A program made the position numbers and the translations under genes. Source: Bacteroidales bacterium (GTDB lineage: Bacteria; Bacteroidota; Bacteroidia; Bacteroidales; JAADGE01). From it: a stretch of DNA of 64,000 nt. Below are positions 1-7,789 of the stretch, in pieces (position 1 is the first letter of the stretch; the number at the start of each line of letters is the position of its first letter). The notes beneath the pieces were generated by a model. The model did not search any database, was not told the origin of the DNA, and was given only the letters and a program-made list of their open reading frames with translations. The DNA lies in assembly GCA_021648725.1 (NCBI GenBank), contig JAKISF010000002.1, positions 96,002 to 160,001 on the forward strand, read 5' to 3'.

Positions 1-2
1 TG

Positions 3-104
3 CACCACGGCATAACAGGAAAAAAAGGCGATAAGTGTTCTATTTGCGGTATGGACCTGACAAGTACAGAAACGGCTCCTGAGCATCAAGGACATGAACA
101 TTAA
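3..104 (+). CDS. C-terminal end of a heavy-metal-binding-domain protein (partial)
   Basis: Only the last 33 codons lie in the window; the frame is open to the left edge and stops at TAA 102-104. The peptide holds the pattern H-H-G-x4-K-G-D-K-C-S-I-C-G-M-D-L, the core of the HMBD (heavy-metal-binding) family, where a CxxCGM-D motif binds soft metals. It ends in a His-rich tail (E-H-Q-G-H-E-H) that may add metal ligands. Such domains occur in CusB-like efflux subunits and in small stand-alone metal-binding proteins; which one this is cannot be told from the tail. The next gene downstream also looks metal-related. Confidence 0.6.
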   Translation, partial: HHGITGKKGDKCSICGMDLTSTETAPEHQGHEH

Positions 105-171
105 AATATCTAAACCAAAATTGTCCGGCTCTTAATCAGGGGCGGACAGTTTTTAACTTAAAACAATTATT

Positions 172-498
172 ATGGAAGATTATATAAAATATTTAAAATT
201 TGTAATCCCTGACGCTGCTGATTCAAAAGAGGCATACAGCTCATTTGAGTTAATTCTGTTGAATATGCAAGGCGTTCAAAAAGTTACGAAGTCCGGCAAT
301 ATTGTTTGTGTATATTACAATTCTTATGTATATACAAAAAATCAAATTGTTTCAATAATGAAAGAAAAAGGATATATACAAGCGGTTTCCGCTCAAGACA
401 AAAAAGGACTTTTTAGTAAGTGGATTGATAAACTTGCAAAAACTAATAAGGCAAATTTCGGTAACGGTCGCTTGGAGTGTTGTGATTTAAACGATTAA
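172..498 (+). CDS. Small HMA-like protein with Cys-Cys C-terminus
   Basis: 108 residues. Length and predicted pattern (beta strand, helix, strand with a V-x-K-V segment, then helix and strand ending near G-Y) resemble a heavy-metal-associated ferredoxin-like fold, but the usual CxxC metal site near the N-terminus is absent. The protein ends in L-E-C-C-D-L-N-D, and this vicinal Cys pair could be the metal site. It follows the HMBD protein end by 67 bases on the same strand, which fits the tail of a metal-efflux operon. Function is inferred from context only; no signal peptide is evident. Confidence 0.5.
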   Translation: MEDYIKYLKFVIPDAADSKEAYSSFELILLNMQGVQKVTKSGNIVCVYYNSYVYTKNQIVSIMKEKGYIQAVSAQDKKGLFSKWIDKLAKTNKANFGNGRLECCDLND

Positions 499-578
499 AA
501 CATTTATAGCCCCGACCGACACAAATAGCAAGAGTATAAAAAACGTTGTCTTAACTTTTATAATTGAGGCAATTGTTT

Positions 579-1175
579 TTATTTTCCCAGATATTTTTTC
601 ACAATTCGGGTAATATATTTGCCGATAATGTCAAATTCAATATTTACTACAGTTCCTTCTTTAATAGTGTGAAAATTAGTTATTTCCTGAGTAAAAGGAA
701 TAATTGCTACCTGAAAAGAATTGTCTTTTGAGTTTACGACCGTAAGACTTACTCCGTTAACCGAAACAGAGCCTTTTTCAACAGTTATATCATCATTTTG
801 AGGCTCGTATTCAAAAGTATAATACCAACTTCCGTCGGCTTCTTCTACTTTTGTGCAAATTGCTGTTTGATCAACATGTCCTTGCACAATATGTCCGTCA
901 AGCAAACTGTCCGGTTTCATGCTTCTTTCAAGATTAACTTTATCTCCGACAAGCAGTTTTCCGAGGTTCGACTTAATCAAAGTTTCTTGTATAGCCGTAA
1001 CCGTATAGGTGTTTTTAGTAACATCCACAACCGTTAAACATACACCGTTATGAGAAAGGCTCTGGTCTATTTTAAGTTCATTCACAAAACTGCACGTTAA
1101 AGTGAAATGAACATTTTCCCCTTCTTTTCTTATTTCTTTTACAATCCCGGTTTCTTCTACAATTCCTGAAAACAT
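579..1175 (-). CDS. ribE: Riboflavin synthase, alpha subunit
   Basis: 198 residues, normal length for the family. It converts two 6,7-dimethyl-8-ribityllumazine molecules into riboflavin plus a pyrimidinedione, the last step of riboflavin synthesis in the cytoplasm. The start M-F-S-G-I-V-E-E-T-G is the family hallmark, the N-terminal barrel has H-I-V-Q-G-H-V-D, and the second barrel carries S-V-N-G-V-S-L-T-V-V, showing the internal duplication. It lies 53 bases downstream of the M1 peptidase gene on the same strand, and a TAnnTTTG box at 1202-1209 suggests its own promoter. No other rib genes are in the window. Confidence 0.93.
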   Translation of the reverse strand: MFSGIVEETGIVKEIRKEGENVHFTLTCSFVNELKIDQSLSHNGVCLTVVDVTKNTYTVTAIQETLIKSNLGKLLVGDKVNLERSMKPDSLLDGHIVQGHVDQTAICTKVEEADGSWYYTFEYEPQNDDITVEKGSVSVNGVSLTVVNSKDNSFQVAIIPFTQEITNFHTIKEGTVVNIEFDIIGKYITRIVKKYLGK

Positions 1176-1201
1176 ATTATTTTTTTTCGGTTATTTTTCG
1201 A

Positions 1202-1209
1202 CAAATTTA
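1202..1209 (-). promoter_or_regulatory. Putative -7 box upstream of ribE
   Basis: Reads TAAATTTG on the minus strand, matching the Bacteroidota -7 consensus TAnnTTTG, 27 bases before the ribE start. No clear -33 TTG was seen at the usual distance, so this is a motif call only. Confidence 0.35.
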
Positions 1210-1228
1210 TAAAGTTAAAAATAAGTTG

Positions 1229-3178
1229 TCAGTTTTTTACAAACTTTTTTGTAACTGATTTTTCTTCTTGTTGAAAAGAAATAAAATATAAACCTTTAGG
1301 AAGTTCCGAGATGTTATATTCAAACTTAAAGTGCGAATTTTTTTCCGGAGAAAATGTTTTAACCTGTTTTCCCGAACTATTAAAAATCATAACCTTATCA
1401 GGCATTATTTTTTCGATAAACGTAACAATAATTTTATCACTTGCCGGGTTCGGACTTACAAAAAATTTATTCCCGCTGTCAAAAGTATCAACCTTTAAAA
1501 CGGCAGTTCCTTTGGAAATAACATCTTTATTCGGATCGAAAACCACGGACGTTACATCAAAATCAAGTACAAAAGTAAAAGATTGTTCGTTTACCGTATT
1601 ATCAAATATTATCAACGTGTCTTTTGAAGTTCCTTGAAACAAAACAGGAACACCCATTTCAAAAAAACCGACTGAGTTATGAGATTGGGTTTGGTTTATA
1701 TTAACCGTAACATTACCGTCTTGATTTTGAGAATAGTAAATGTCATAAATCGGGTAACCCTCTCCGTAAAACCAATCATTAATGAACTCCTGTAAAGAAC
1801 TTTCGTAGGTTGCTTCAAAGTGTGCCTGTAAATCAGATGTGCGGGCATAACCGTTTGCAATATCCGGGTCAGATAAATAATTTTGTAAAGCTTGAAAGAA
1901 GTTATTATCACCAATTTTTTTTCTGATCATGTGCAACACCATTGCTCCTTTTGAATATGATAATCTGCTGCTGAAAATTCTCCAAACCGAAGTTGTGTCA
2001 TCAACAAACACCGACCCGAATAATTCTGATGTTATATGATTAATCTTATCTGCTTTCCAATCATTAAAATTTACACCGTCATCATGCAAATTGTTTTCAT
2101 GTGTCATTCCGTCAAGGTATGTTGCAAAACCCTCATTTAACCAAATATCTTCCCATGAGCCGCAAGTAACAAAATCTCCGAACCATTGGTGTGCAAGTTC
2201 GTGTGCCATCAAACCGTGAGAAAACCCTCCCATAAAACTCATTGTTTGGTGCTCCATTCCTCCTCCCCAGCCGAACTGAGCATGACCATATTTTTCATTA
2301 TGATAAGGATACGGAATAAAGAGGTCGCTGTATAGTTGAATAACGTCTAAAACATTCGGAGTACTGATTTGTGCAGAAGTTAAGTCTTCCGGAAAAACAT
2401 AATTTAAAACCTCAACCACCTCCCCTGTTGTTAAAGTAACAAAGTCAGAATATTCAACATAATTTGTTACGGCAATTGCAATAAGATAAGCGGTAATAGG
2501 GTGTAAATGCTTCCAGTGTGCAGTTTTCATTCCCCCTTGTGTTGTTTCAGAAATTAACAAGCCGTTACTTGCAGCTTTAAAAGCATCCGGATTTGTAATA
2601 AAAACATCTATTGAGTCTGCTTTATCATTTAAACTTTGCTTACAAGGCCACCAATCTCTTGCTCCGTATGGTTCTGAAAGAGTCCAAATAATTGAAGTTC
2701 CGGCATGAGTTGTTCGTTCAAACGAACCGAATCCGCCGGCATCAGGAATACCTTGATAGTAAACAGAAATCGAATCTAATGTTCCGGCTGCTATTGTTTC
2801 CGATAAATCAATATTTAATTCGTTATTTGAAATTGAAAAGCTTAATAATTTATTTTGATGAAAAATTACGGAATCAATTGTCATATTATTTGCCAAATCA
2901 AATGATATTTGAGTAAAATTAGAGGATTGCGGCAAAAAATGGGTTGTAATTTCTCCTTGAATATATGTTGTGTTCATATCAGAAAACAACAAGTTTAATC
3001 TATAGTATTTAACATCATAACCGAAACTTGATTTTGTTTGATATTTTGTTTCATCAAAAGTTAACAGTTTTTTATTTAATGCGATTTTACTTTCTGAGCA
3101 CGAATAATGTTTTTTATTTTGGGCTTTTACGGATAAAACAGCAACAATCATTATTATTACAAAATATATCTTTTTCAT
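1229..3178 (-). CDS. Secreted M1-family aminopeptidase with T9SS sorting domain
   Basis: 649 residues. A signal peptide (M-K-K-I then a hydrophobic run to S-V-K-A-Q) is followed by an M1 beta-sandwich and a catalytic domain with the substrate motif G-G-G-M-E-H-Q and the zinc site H-E-L-A-H plus the downstream L-N-E-G-F-A-T-Y glutamate. The last ~80 residues (F-F-V-S-P-N-P-A-S-D-K through L-P-K-G-L-Y-F-I-S) match the type A T9SS C-terminal sorting domain, so the enzyme is expected to be exported by the Sec system and then delivered to the surface or medium by the T9SS whose translocon SprA is encoded at 14.7 kb. It probably trims peptides for nutrition. The exact substrate is not readable. Confidence 0.88.
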   Translation of the reverse strand: MKKIYFVIIMIVAVLSVKAQNKKHYSCSESKIALNKKLLTFDETKYQTKSSFGYDVKYYRLNLLFSDMNTTYIQGEITTHFLPQSSNFTQISFDLANNMTIDSVIFHQNKLLSFSISNNELNIDLSETIAAGTLDSISVYYQGIPDAGGFGSFERTTHAGTSIIWTLSEPYGARDWWPCKQSLNDKADSIDVFITNPDAFKAASNGLLISETTQGGMKTAHWKHLHPITAYLIAIAVTNYVEYSDFVTLTTGEVVEVLNYVFPEDLTSAQISTPNVLDVIQLYSDLFIPYPYHNEKYGHAQFGWGGGMEHQTMSFMGGFSHGLMAHELAHQWFGDFVTCGSWEDIWLNEGFATYLDGMTHENNLHDDGVNFNDWKADKINHITSELFGSVFVDDTTSVWRIFSSRLSYSKGAMVLHMIRKKIGDNNFFQALQNYLSDPDIANGYARTSDLQAHFEATYESSLQEFINDWFYGEGYPIYDIYYSQNQDGNVTVNINQTQSHNSVGFFEMGVPVLFQGTSKDTLIIFDNTVNEQSFTFVLDFDVTSVVFDPNKDVISKGTAVLKVDTFDSGNKFFVSPNPASDKIIVTFIEKIMPDKVMIFNSSGKQVKTFSPEKNSHFKFEYNISELPKGLYFISFQQEEKSVTKKFVKN

Positions 3179-3252
3179 ATTACTTTTTTTGCTTTATTTT
3201 ACAAGATGAAAAGTTATTATTATAGTTGCATTTTTAAATACGCACAAACTTA

Positions 3253-3693
3253 ATGAATATTCCTGATAAAAAAATAGCCGGTTTTATAAAAAAGCACCAT
3301 GTTTTAACTTTAGCAACAGCTGTTAATAATGTTCCTTATTGCTCAAATTGCTTTTATGTTTATCTTGAAAAAGAAAATATGTTTGTTTTTACGTCCGGTA
3401 ACGAAACAAAACATATACAGGATGTATTACAAAATAATTATGTCGGAGGTTCCGTTGTTTTGGAAACTTCAATTGTCGGAAAAATTCAAGGCATTCAATT
3501 TAACGGGACAATGTATTTGCCCGAAGGAGATGTAAAAAAGAAAGCCGATAAAACGTATATGAAAAAATATCCTTTTGCTAAGTTAATGAAAACTCAACTG
3601 TGGGTTTTGGAACTTGAATTTATTAAATTAACAGATAACCGACTTGGCTTTGGAAAAAAGCTGATTTGGAGAAAAAATATTGCAAAAGATTAA
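3253..3693 (+). CDS. YhbP/pyridoxamine-phosphate-oxidase-like protein
   Basis: 146 residues with the split-barrel FMN-binding-like pattern: H-H-V-L-T-L-A-T near the start, N-C-F-Y-V-Y strand, F-V-F-T-S-G-N-E-T-K-H, then a G-x-x-F-N-G-T strand and a conserved W-V-L-E-L-E-F-I-K-L end. It resembles the YhbP (UPF0306) branch of the pyridoxamine 5'-phosphate oxidase superfamily, whose substrate is unknown. It is divergent from the M1 peptidase, with 74 bases between the starts. The assignment is to fold/family, not to a reaction. Confidence 0.65.
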   Translation: MNIPDKKIAGFIKKHHVLTLATAVNNVPYCSNCFYVYLEKENMFVFTSGNETKHIQDVLQNNYVGGSVVLETSIVGKIQGIQFNGTMYLPEGDVKKKADKTYMKKYPFAKLMKTQLWVLELEFIKLTDNRLGFGKKLIWRKNIAKD

Positions 3694-3723
3694 AAAAGGC
3701 TTTTTTATAAAAAATATATGCTT

Positions 3724-3731
3724 TATCTTTG
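3724..3731 (+). promoter_or_regulatory. Putative -7 box of the tRNA-Cys promoter
   Basis: TATCTTTG fits TAnnTTTG and sits 14 bases before the tRNA 5' end, the spacing expected for a short leader. No convincing -33 element was found. Confidence 0.5.
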
Positions 3732-3745
3732 CAAACCCAAAACAC

Positions 3746-3816
3746 GGTCACGTAGCCAAGTGGTTAGGCAGCGGTCTGCAACACCGTCTACAGCGGTTCG
3801 AATCCGCTCGTGACCT
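3746..3816 (+). tRNA. tRNA-Cys (anticodon GCA)
   Basis: 71 bases fold as a full cloverleaf: acceptor stem GGTCACG/CGTGACC, an anticodon stem closing the loop CTGCAAC (anticodon GCA), and a T arm AGCGG-TTCGAAT-CCGCT. The discriminator base is U and CCA is not encoded. Confidence 0.95.
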
Positions 3817-3836
3817 CTGAATGCCAACGAGTTGTG

Positions 3837-3861
3837 AGAGCTTCTTTCATGGCTCTTTTTT
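3837..3861 (+). terminator. Probable intrinsic terminator after tRNA-Cys
   Basis: AGAGC (3837-3841) can pair with GCTCT (3852-3856), followed by a T run (TTTTT). The stem is short (5 bp plus a possible G-U). From here to 3968 (about 110 bases) I see no gene, and the stretch is richer in G and C than its surroundings. Confidence 0.5.
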
Positions 3862-3968
3862 ATGAGTATTGTTAAATTTTGGTTCGTGTGGAGTCAAAAA
3901 CAGAAAAAAGACCCACTTCTACGCCACAAGCCCAGAAACACAAAGCATTGTATCCTGAGAAACTAAAA

Positions 3969-5615
3969 TTATTTATCAAAGATTATTGTTGCTTTCTTTA
4001 AATCTGTATCTATTGCCCTGATTATGGGGAAATAACCTTTGTTGTCAATTATATTTCTTGCAATAAAAGCTTTTAGCCTTGTGTTTATAACAAACCGCGA
4101 TAAAGTATAGTCTTTTTTTGTGCTTATTACATTTTGGTTTATTGCAAAATCAACAAATTTCTTAACGACATTTTGTTTTTCTAAATATTTATTAATCTCG
4201 TCGGCATTTTTCAAACCGCTTAATTTATCTCTGTTTTTGTCGGCATAAGTTAGGGCAAACTTATATATTAAACCTTTTGAGGTTATTTGTCGATAATATT
4301 CTGTATAAAAAGAAGTGTCAACGGGAACAAAAATATCAGGCATTATTCCGCCTCCGCCGTAAACAACCTTTCCTTTCGGAGTAAAGTATTTTAAAGAGTC
4401 GGGAAAATGTGTACTGTCGGCTTCTGCTAATTCTCCGAGAGATGCCCTGTGATATATGTCTGAAAAATAAGATTCGATACCATTCTTATATGATTTTTGA
4501 ATACTTCTTCCGACAGGGGTATAGTACCTTGCCGTAGTAATTCTGATTCCTGACCTGTCGGGGAATTCAAATTCTTCTTGTACCAGCCCTTTTCCGAAAG
4601 AACGCCTTCCTATTATTATTCCTCTGTCATTATCTTGTATTGCTCCCGAAACTATTTCACTTGCCGATGCCGACCATGAGTTTATCAAAATAATGAGCTC
4701 AATATCAACTAATAAATCATTATCCGTAGAAACATATTCCATCCGCTCTCTGAAATTACCTTTGGTATAAACGATCATTTTTCCTTTAGGTAAAAACTCA
4801 TCAATAATATTAACTGCGGCATCTAAATAACCGCCGCCGTTATCTCTTAAATCAAGAATCAACTTCTTCATGCCGGCTTTTTTAAGTTTTACGGCAGCTT
4901 CTATAAATTCACTATATGTTGTTCCGGCAAATCTGCTTATTTTAATGAAGCCGGCTTCATCATTCAACATATAAGAAACATCAATGCTGAATAAAGGAAT
5001 TTTATCTCTTGTGATTTCAAAACTAATTAATTCGGCAATTCCTTTTCGCTTAACCCCTATTTTTACTTTTGTACCTTTAGGCCCTTTAAGGTGCTTTATT
5101 ACATCGTTGTTTGTTATTCCTATGCCTGCAAACAAAGAGTCGTTTATTGTAACGATTCTGTCGCCGGCAAGAACACCAACCTTTTCGGAAGGTCCTCCCG
5201 ATATTGTATTAACAATCATTACTGTATCTTCCTGAATATTAAATTGAACACCTATGCCTTCAAAATTTCCGCTGAGGCTTTCGTGAGCCTCATCATTTAT
5301 TTTCGGAGGTAAGTATGATGTATGCGGGTCAAGTTTTTCAAGAATAAAAGGAATGGCGAGTTCTTCTAAACTGTCTGTTGAGATTTTATCAACATAATTT
5401 TCTTCAATCAGCCTTAATATTGAAGGAATTTTTCCGGTGTTATTTACATTAAACGAAGAGTGAAAACTTGTCGGGTTTGTCGGAATAATTTTATTGCCGA
5501 TAAAAATCCCGATTATAATACTTATTGCCATTATTACCGGAATATATACTTTTGAATTTAAAGTATTTTGCTTGGTTTCTGTGCTGTTTATTTTAGATGT
5601 TTGATTTTCTTGCAT
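3969..5615 (-). CDS. S41-family C-terminal processing protease (CtpA-like)
   Basis: 548 residues. An N-terminal membrane anchor or uncleaved signal (about residues 24-44) is followed by a PDZ domain (G-I-G-V-Q-F-N-I then G-V-L-A-G-D-R-I) and the S41 catalytic domain: L-D-L-R-D-N-G-G-G, the serine region S-W-S-A-S-A-S-E-I-V, and the catalytic lysine in S-F-G-K-G-L-V-Q. These periplasmic proteases trim the C-termini of envelope proteins. The long C-terminal extension after the catalytic core is common in Bacteroidota. It is the last gene of the minus-strand run that includes dCMP deaminase (10 bases between them). Confidence 0.9.
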   Translation of the reverse strand: MQENQTSKINSTETKQNTLNSKVYIPVIMAISIIIGIFIGNKIIPTNPTSFHSSFNVNNTGKIPSILRLIEENYVDKISTDSLEELAIPFILEKLDPHTSYLPPKINDEAHESLSGNFEGIGVQFNIQEDTVMIVNTISGGPSEKVGVLAGDRIVTINDSLFAGIGITNNDVIKHLKGPKGTKVKIGVKRKGIAELISFEITRDKIPLFSIDVSYMLNDEAGFIKISRFAGTTYSEFIEAAVKLKKAGMKKLILDLRDNGGGYLDAAVNIIDEFLPKGKMIVYTKGNFRERMEYVSTDNDLLVDIELIILINSWSASASEIVSGAIQDNDRGIIIGRRSFGKGLVQEEFEFPDRSGIRITTARYYTPVGRSIQKSYKNGIESYFSDIYHRASLGELAEADSTHFPDSLKYFTPKGKVVYGGGGIMPDIFVPVDTSFYTEYYRQITSKGLIYKFALTYADKNRDKLSGLKNADEINKYLEKQNVVKKFVDFAINQNVISTKKDYTLSRFVINTRLKAFIARNIIDNKGYFPIIRAIDTDLKKATIIFDK

Positions 5616-5625
5616 GTGTTTTTTT

Positions 5626-6054
5626 CTATTTTTTTATTTCCAAGTTTATAAGTTCAACTCCTGCTCTTTCTAAAATATCTAACCCGTCAGTTATTCGATA
5701 TTTTTCATCAAATATAACCCGTTTAATTCCTGCCTGGATAATTAACTTTGAACATTCCATACAAGGAGAAGTTGTAACATAAAGTGTAGAACCTTCGCTG
5801 CTGTTATGAGATTTTGCCACTTTTGTTATTGCATTTGCCTCTGCATGAAGAACGTACGGCTTAGTGGTATTGTTTTCTTCTTCACAGATATTTTCAAATC
5901 CGGCAGGAGTTCCGTTGTAACCGTCGGAAATTATCATTTTGTCTTTTACAATGACAGCACCAACTTTTCTTCTTTTGCAATATGAGTTTTCTGCCCAAAT
6001 ATGAGCCATTCTCAAATAACGTTCGTCTAATTTGTGTTGTTTTTCTTTGTTCAT
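5626..6054 (-). CDS. Deoxycytidylate (dCMP) deaminase family protein
   Basis: 142 residues of the zinc-dependent cytidine/deoxycytidylate deaminase fold. The zinc site is visible as H-A-E-A-N-A-I (His and catalytic Glu) and S-P-C-M-E-C (two Cys). The N-terminus W-A-E-N-S-Y-C-K-R-R-K-V-G-A and D-G-Y-N-G-T-P-A-G-F match ComEB-like dCMP deaminases, which make dUMP for thymidylate synthesis. It lies between the TOPRIM gene (4 bases upstream) and the S41 protease. Confidence 0.87.
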   Translation of the reverse strand: MNKEKQHKLDERYLRMAHIWAENSYCKRRKVGAVIVKDKMIISDGYNGTPAGFENICEEENNTTKPYVLHAEANAITKVAKSHNSSEGSTLYVTTSPCMECSKLIIQAGIKRVIFDEKYRITDGLDILERAGVELINLEIKK

Positions 6055-6058
6055 CGGA

Positions 6059-6682
6059 TTATTTCTTTTTAAAGAATTTGTCTAAAAAAGATTTTAGCGG
6101 AACTAAATATTCCGAATTTAAATTCCAATGATTTTTATTAGTATAATCTCTGTTTACTTCTTTTATTTTTTCTTTTTGAGAGTTAGTTTCACCAAGCAAA
6201 GGTTCGAGATAAGCATAAATCTTAGTTTTCTTGGCAGGCAAAGTTAAGTCAGAAGAAATTTTAAGCAAACATTTTTCATAACCATCCCAACAATTAAATA
6301 TTTTGTTGTTATCAGGATTAATAATGTTCATCAGTAAATCTTCCAAATCTCCGGCATCTTTGTTATTCGGAAATAAAAAAAATTCAAAACCAACATTGTA
6401 TTCAGATTTCAAATCTTGAAGTTCTTTTTTTCTTTTTTTAATATCTTCATCAGCATCAAATATTATAATGTTAGTAATACCTTGTAATGAATTTCTTTCA
6501 AAAAAAGCTTTTGTAATTTTTTCTTTATTATCAATGCCGCCTATTTCAATAAGGTTATCAGTTTGACTTACACCTTCTCTATCACTTCCTTTTATAAGAG
6601 AGATGTTATAATAATAATTTATAAAATCGGCAATGAACTTTTGGTCGGCAACACCTTCAACATATATCTTACACTTATTCAT
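6059..6682 (-). CDS. DUF3226-like TOPRIM-fold protein, partner of the ATPase
   Basis: 207 residues from the start at 6682. The start is set by a strong ribosome site (AGAGGAGG) just before this ATG; a longer in-frame start at 6703 would place that site inside the gene. Visible TOPRIM features are the first-strand glutamate in I-Y-V-E-G-V-A-D-Q (E9) and the D-x-D in I-I-I-F-D-A-D-E-D (D76, D78). The later F-P-N-N...D-L-E-D-L-L segment (104-117) is typical of DUF3226. TOPRIM proteins cut or handle nucleic acids with bound metal. It overlaps the stop of the upstream ATPase gene by 8 bases, so the two are translationally coupled and probably act as one complex, like the ATPase-TOPRIM pairs of known antiphage systems. 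The role is inferred. Confidence 0.72.
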   Translation of the reverse strand: MNKCKIYVEGVADQKFIADFINYYYNISLIKGSDREGVSQTDNLIEIGGIDNKEKITKAFFERNSLQGITNIIIFDADEDIKKRKKELQDLKSEYNVGFEFFLFPNNKDAGDLEDLLMNIINPDNNKIFNCWDGYEKCLLKISSDLTLPAKKTKIYAYLEPLLGETNSQKEKIKEVNRDYTNKNHWNLNSEYLVPLKSFLDKFFKKK

Positions 6683-7769
6683 TTTTACCTCCTCTGAATT
6701 CAATTCCTTTTTCGGTTAAATAGCTGAAAGTTTCATAATCATATTTAAATGATTTTATCGATTTATCAGGCAATTCATCAAGAGCAAAAACGCTTGTTTC
6801 TTTTTGAAAAGATTTCATATTTTCATTTTCTAAAGCTCGAACCAAATACTTCAAGCAATCTGGATTATGCGTAGTTGCAAAAATTTGCACATCGTATTCT
6901 TTTGCCGTTTTAAGAATAATTTTCCAAAACTCTTCAAATCGGCTGTAATGAATACCGGTATCTATTTCATCTATCATTAAACGCTGACCGCTATTCACAA
7001 TAATTTCTGATAATATTCTGAATAATTTAACTGCTCCGTCACCATATGTTGATAGTAACTTTAATTCATTTGACGTTGTTTCGGAAATTTCAATAACGGG
7101 ATAATTTACAAATCTTGTTGTAAGTTCAATAGTTTGAATGTCAGGAATAAAAGACTTTATGCTGTTTACAAATTTTTCTTTTCTTTTTTTATTATGTTGA
7201 ATATGGTTAGAATAAAACCCTGTTAAATCGTCATCATATCCCAGTGAGAAAGGAATGTATGCAAAATAATTATTTTTTCGTCCGAATAAATCTTCTTGTG
7301 ATTTAATATCAATAAGGTTATTGTTTTTATATAAAATTATTATACTTCCTTTAGTTTGTCTTCCTTTTTCTCTTAATAAATTTCTATTATCCTCTGATAA
7401 ACTATCAAATGTCTTAATTTCAAATCTAAATATGTTTTTATCAATATTCCCTTTTTCAATTATTTCAAATATATGTTCTTTTTCCTTTTTATCATTAAAA
7501 AATATAGGTAAGATTTGGTTTATTGTCCTGTCATAGTCACGAACTTCATTCGAAAGACCTGTAGAAGATTTATATCTGAAACAATCTAACAAATTAAACA
7601 TTTGTTGATCAATATCTTTCGAGAACAACAATGCTTCCAACAAGCTTGTTTTTCCTACATTATTATCGCCGACAATAATATTAAATTGAGTAATATCTTT
7701 CAGTTCAAATTCTTCAAACCGTTTAAAGTTTTCAACTTTAAAATATATTAAGTGTTCATTTTCTTTCAT
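6675..7769 (-). CDS. AAA/ABC-type (AAA_15/21-like) ATPase, partner of the TOPRIM protein
   Basis: 364 residues of the SMC/RecF-like ABC ATPase class. It starts with the typical F-K-V-E-N-F-K-R-F strand, has Walker A G-D-N-N-V-G-K-T (34-41), a signature-like Y-G-D-G-A-V-K-L (242-249), Walker B R-L-M-I-D-E-I-D (263-270) and the A-T-T-H-N switch (298-302). The middle (about 60-220) is a lineage-specific insertion with no recognised fold. Paired with a TOPRIM protein, it resembles a split OLD nuclease or the PARIS AriA/AriB and RloA/RloB arrangements, in which the ATPase senses or controls an effector. It begins 20 bases after the dxs stop, so it is probably read from the dxs promoter. Confidence 0.75.
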   Translation of the reverse strand: MKENEHLIYFKVENFKRFEEFELKDITQFNIIVGDNNVGKTSLLEALLFSKDIDQQMFNLLDCFRYKSSTGLSNEVRDYDRTINQILPIFFNDKKEKEHIFEIIEKGNIDKNIFRFEIKTFDSLSEDNRNLLREKGRQTKGSIIILYKNNNLIDIKSQEDLFGRKNNYFAYIPFSLGYDDDLTGFYSNHIQHNKKRKEKFVNSIKSFIPDIQTIELTTRFVNYPVIEISETTSNELKLLSTYGDGAVKLFRILSEIIVNSGQRLMIDEIDTGIHYSRFEEFWKIILKTAKEYDVQIFATTHNPDCLKYLVRALENENMKSFQKETSVFALDELPDKSIKSFKYDYETFSYLTEKGIEFRGGKNE

Positions 7770-7789
7770 AAGAACAAATTTTATAAGTT

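Noticed and set aside
3862-3966. 34-codon frame after tRNA-Cys, considered as a GIY-YIG nuclease remnant
   Set aside because: It has only a faint W-F-V-W-S-Q likeness to such a nuclease, with no G-I-Y or Y-I-G motif, so the resemblance is too weak to report as a gene.
6683-6703. Earlier ATG for the TOPRIM gene
   Set aside because: The ribosome site AGAGGAGG would then be inside the gene, and the ATG at 6682 is ideally spaced from it.
6059-7769. Calling the ATPase-TOPRIM pair PARIS or Gabija
   Set aside because: PARIS uses a DUF4435 effector and Gabija a single-chain ATPase-TOPRIM plus helicase. The TOPRIM protein here looks like DUF3226, so only the general class is claimed.
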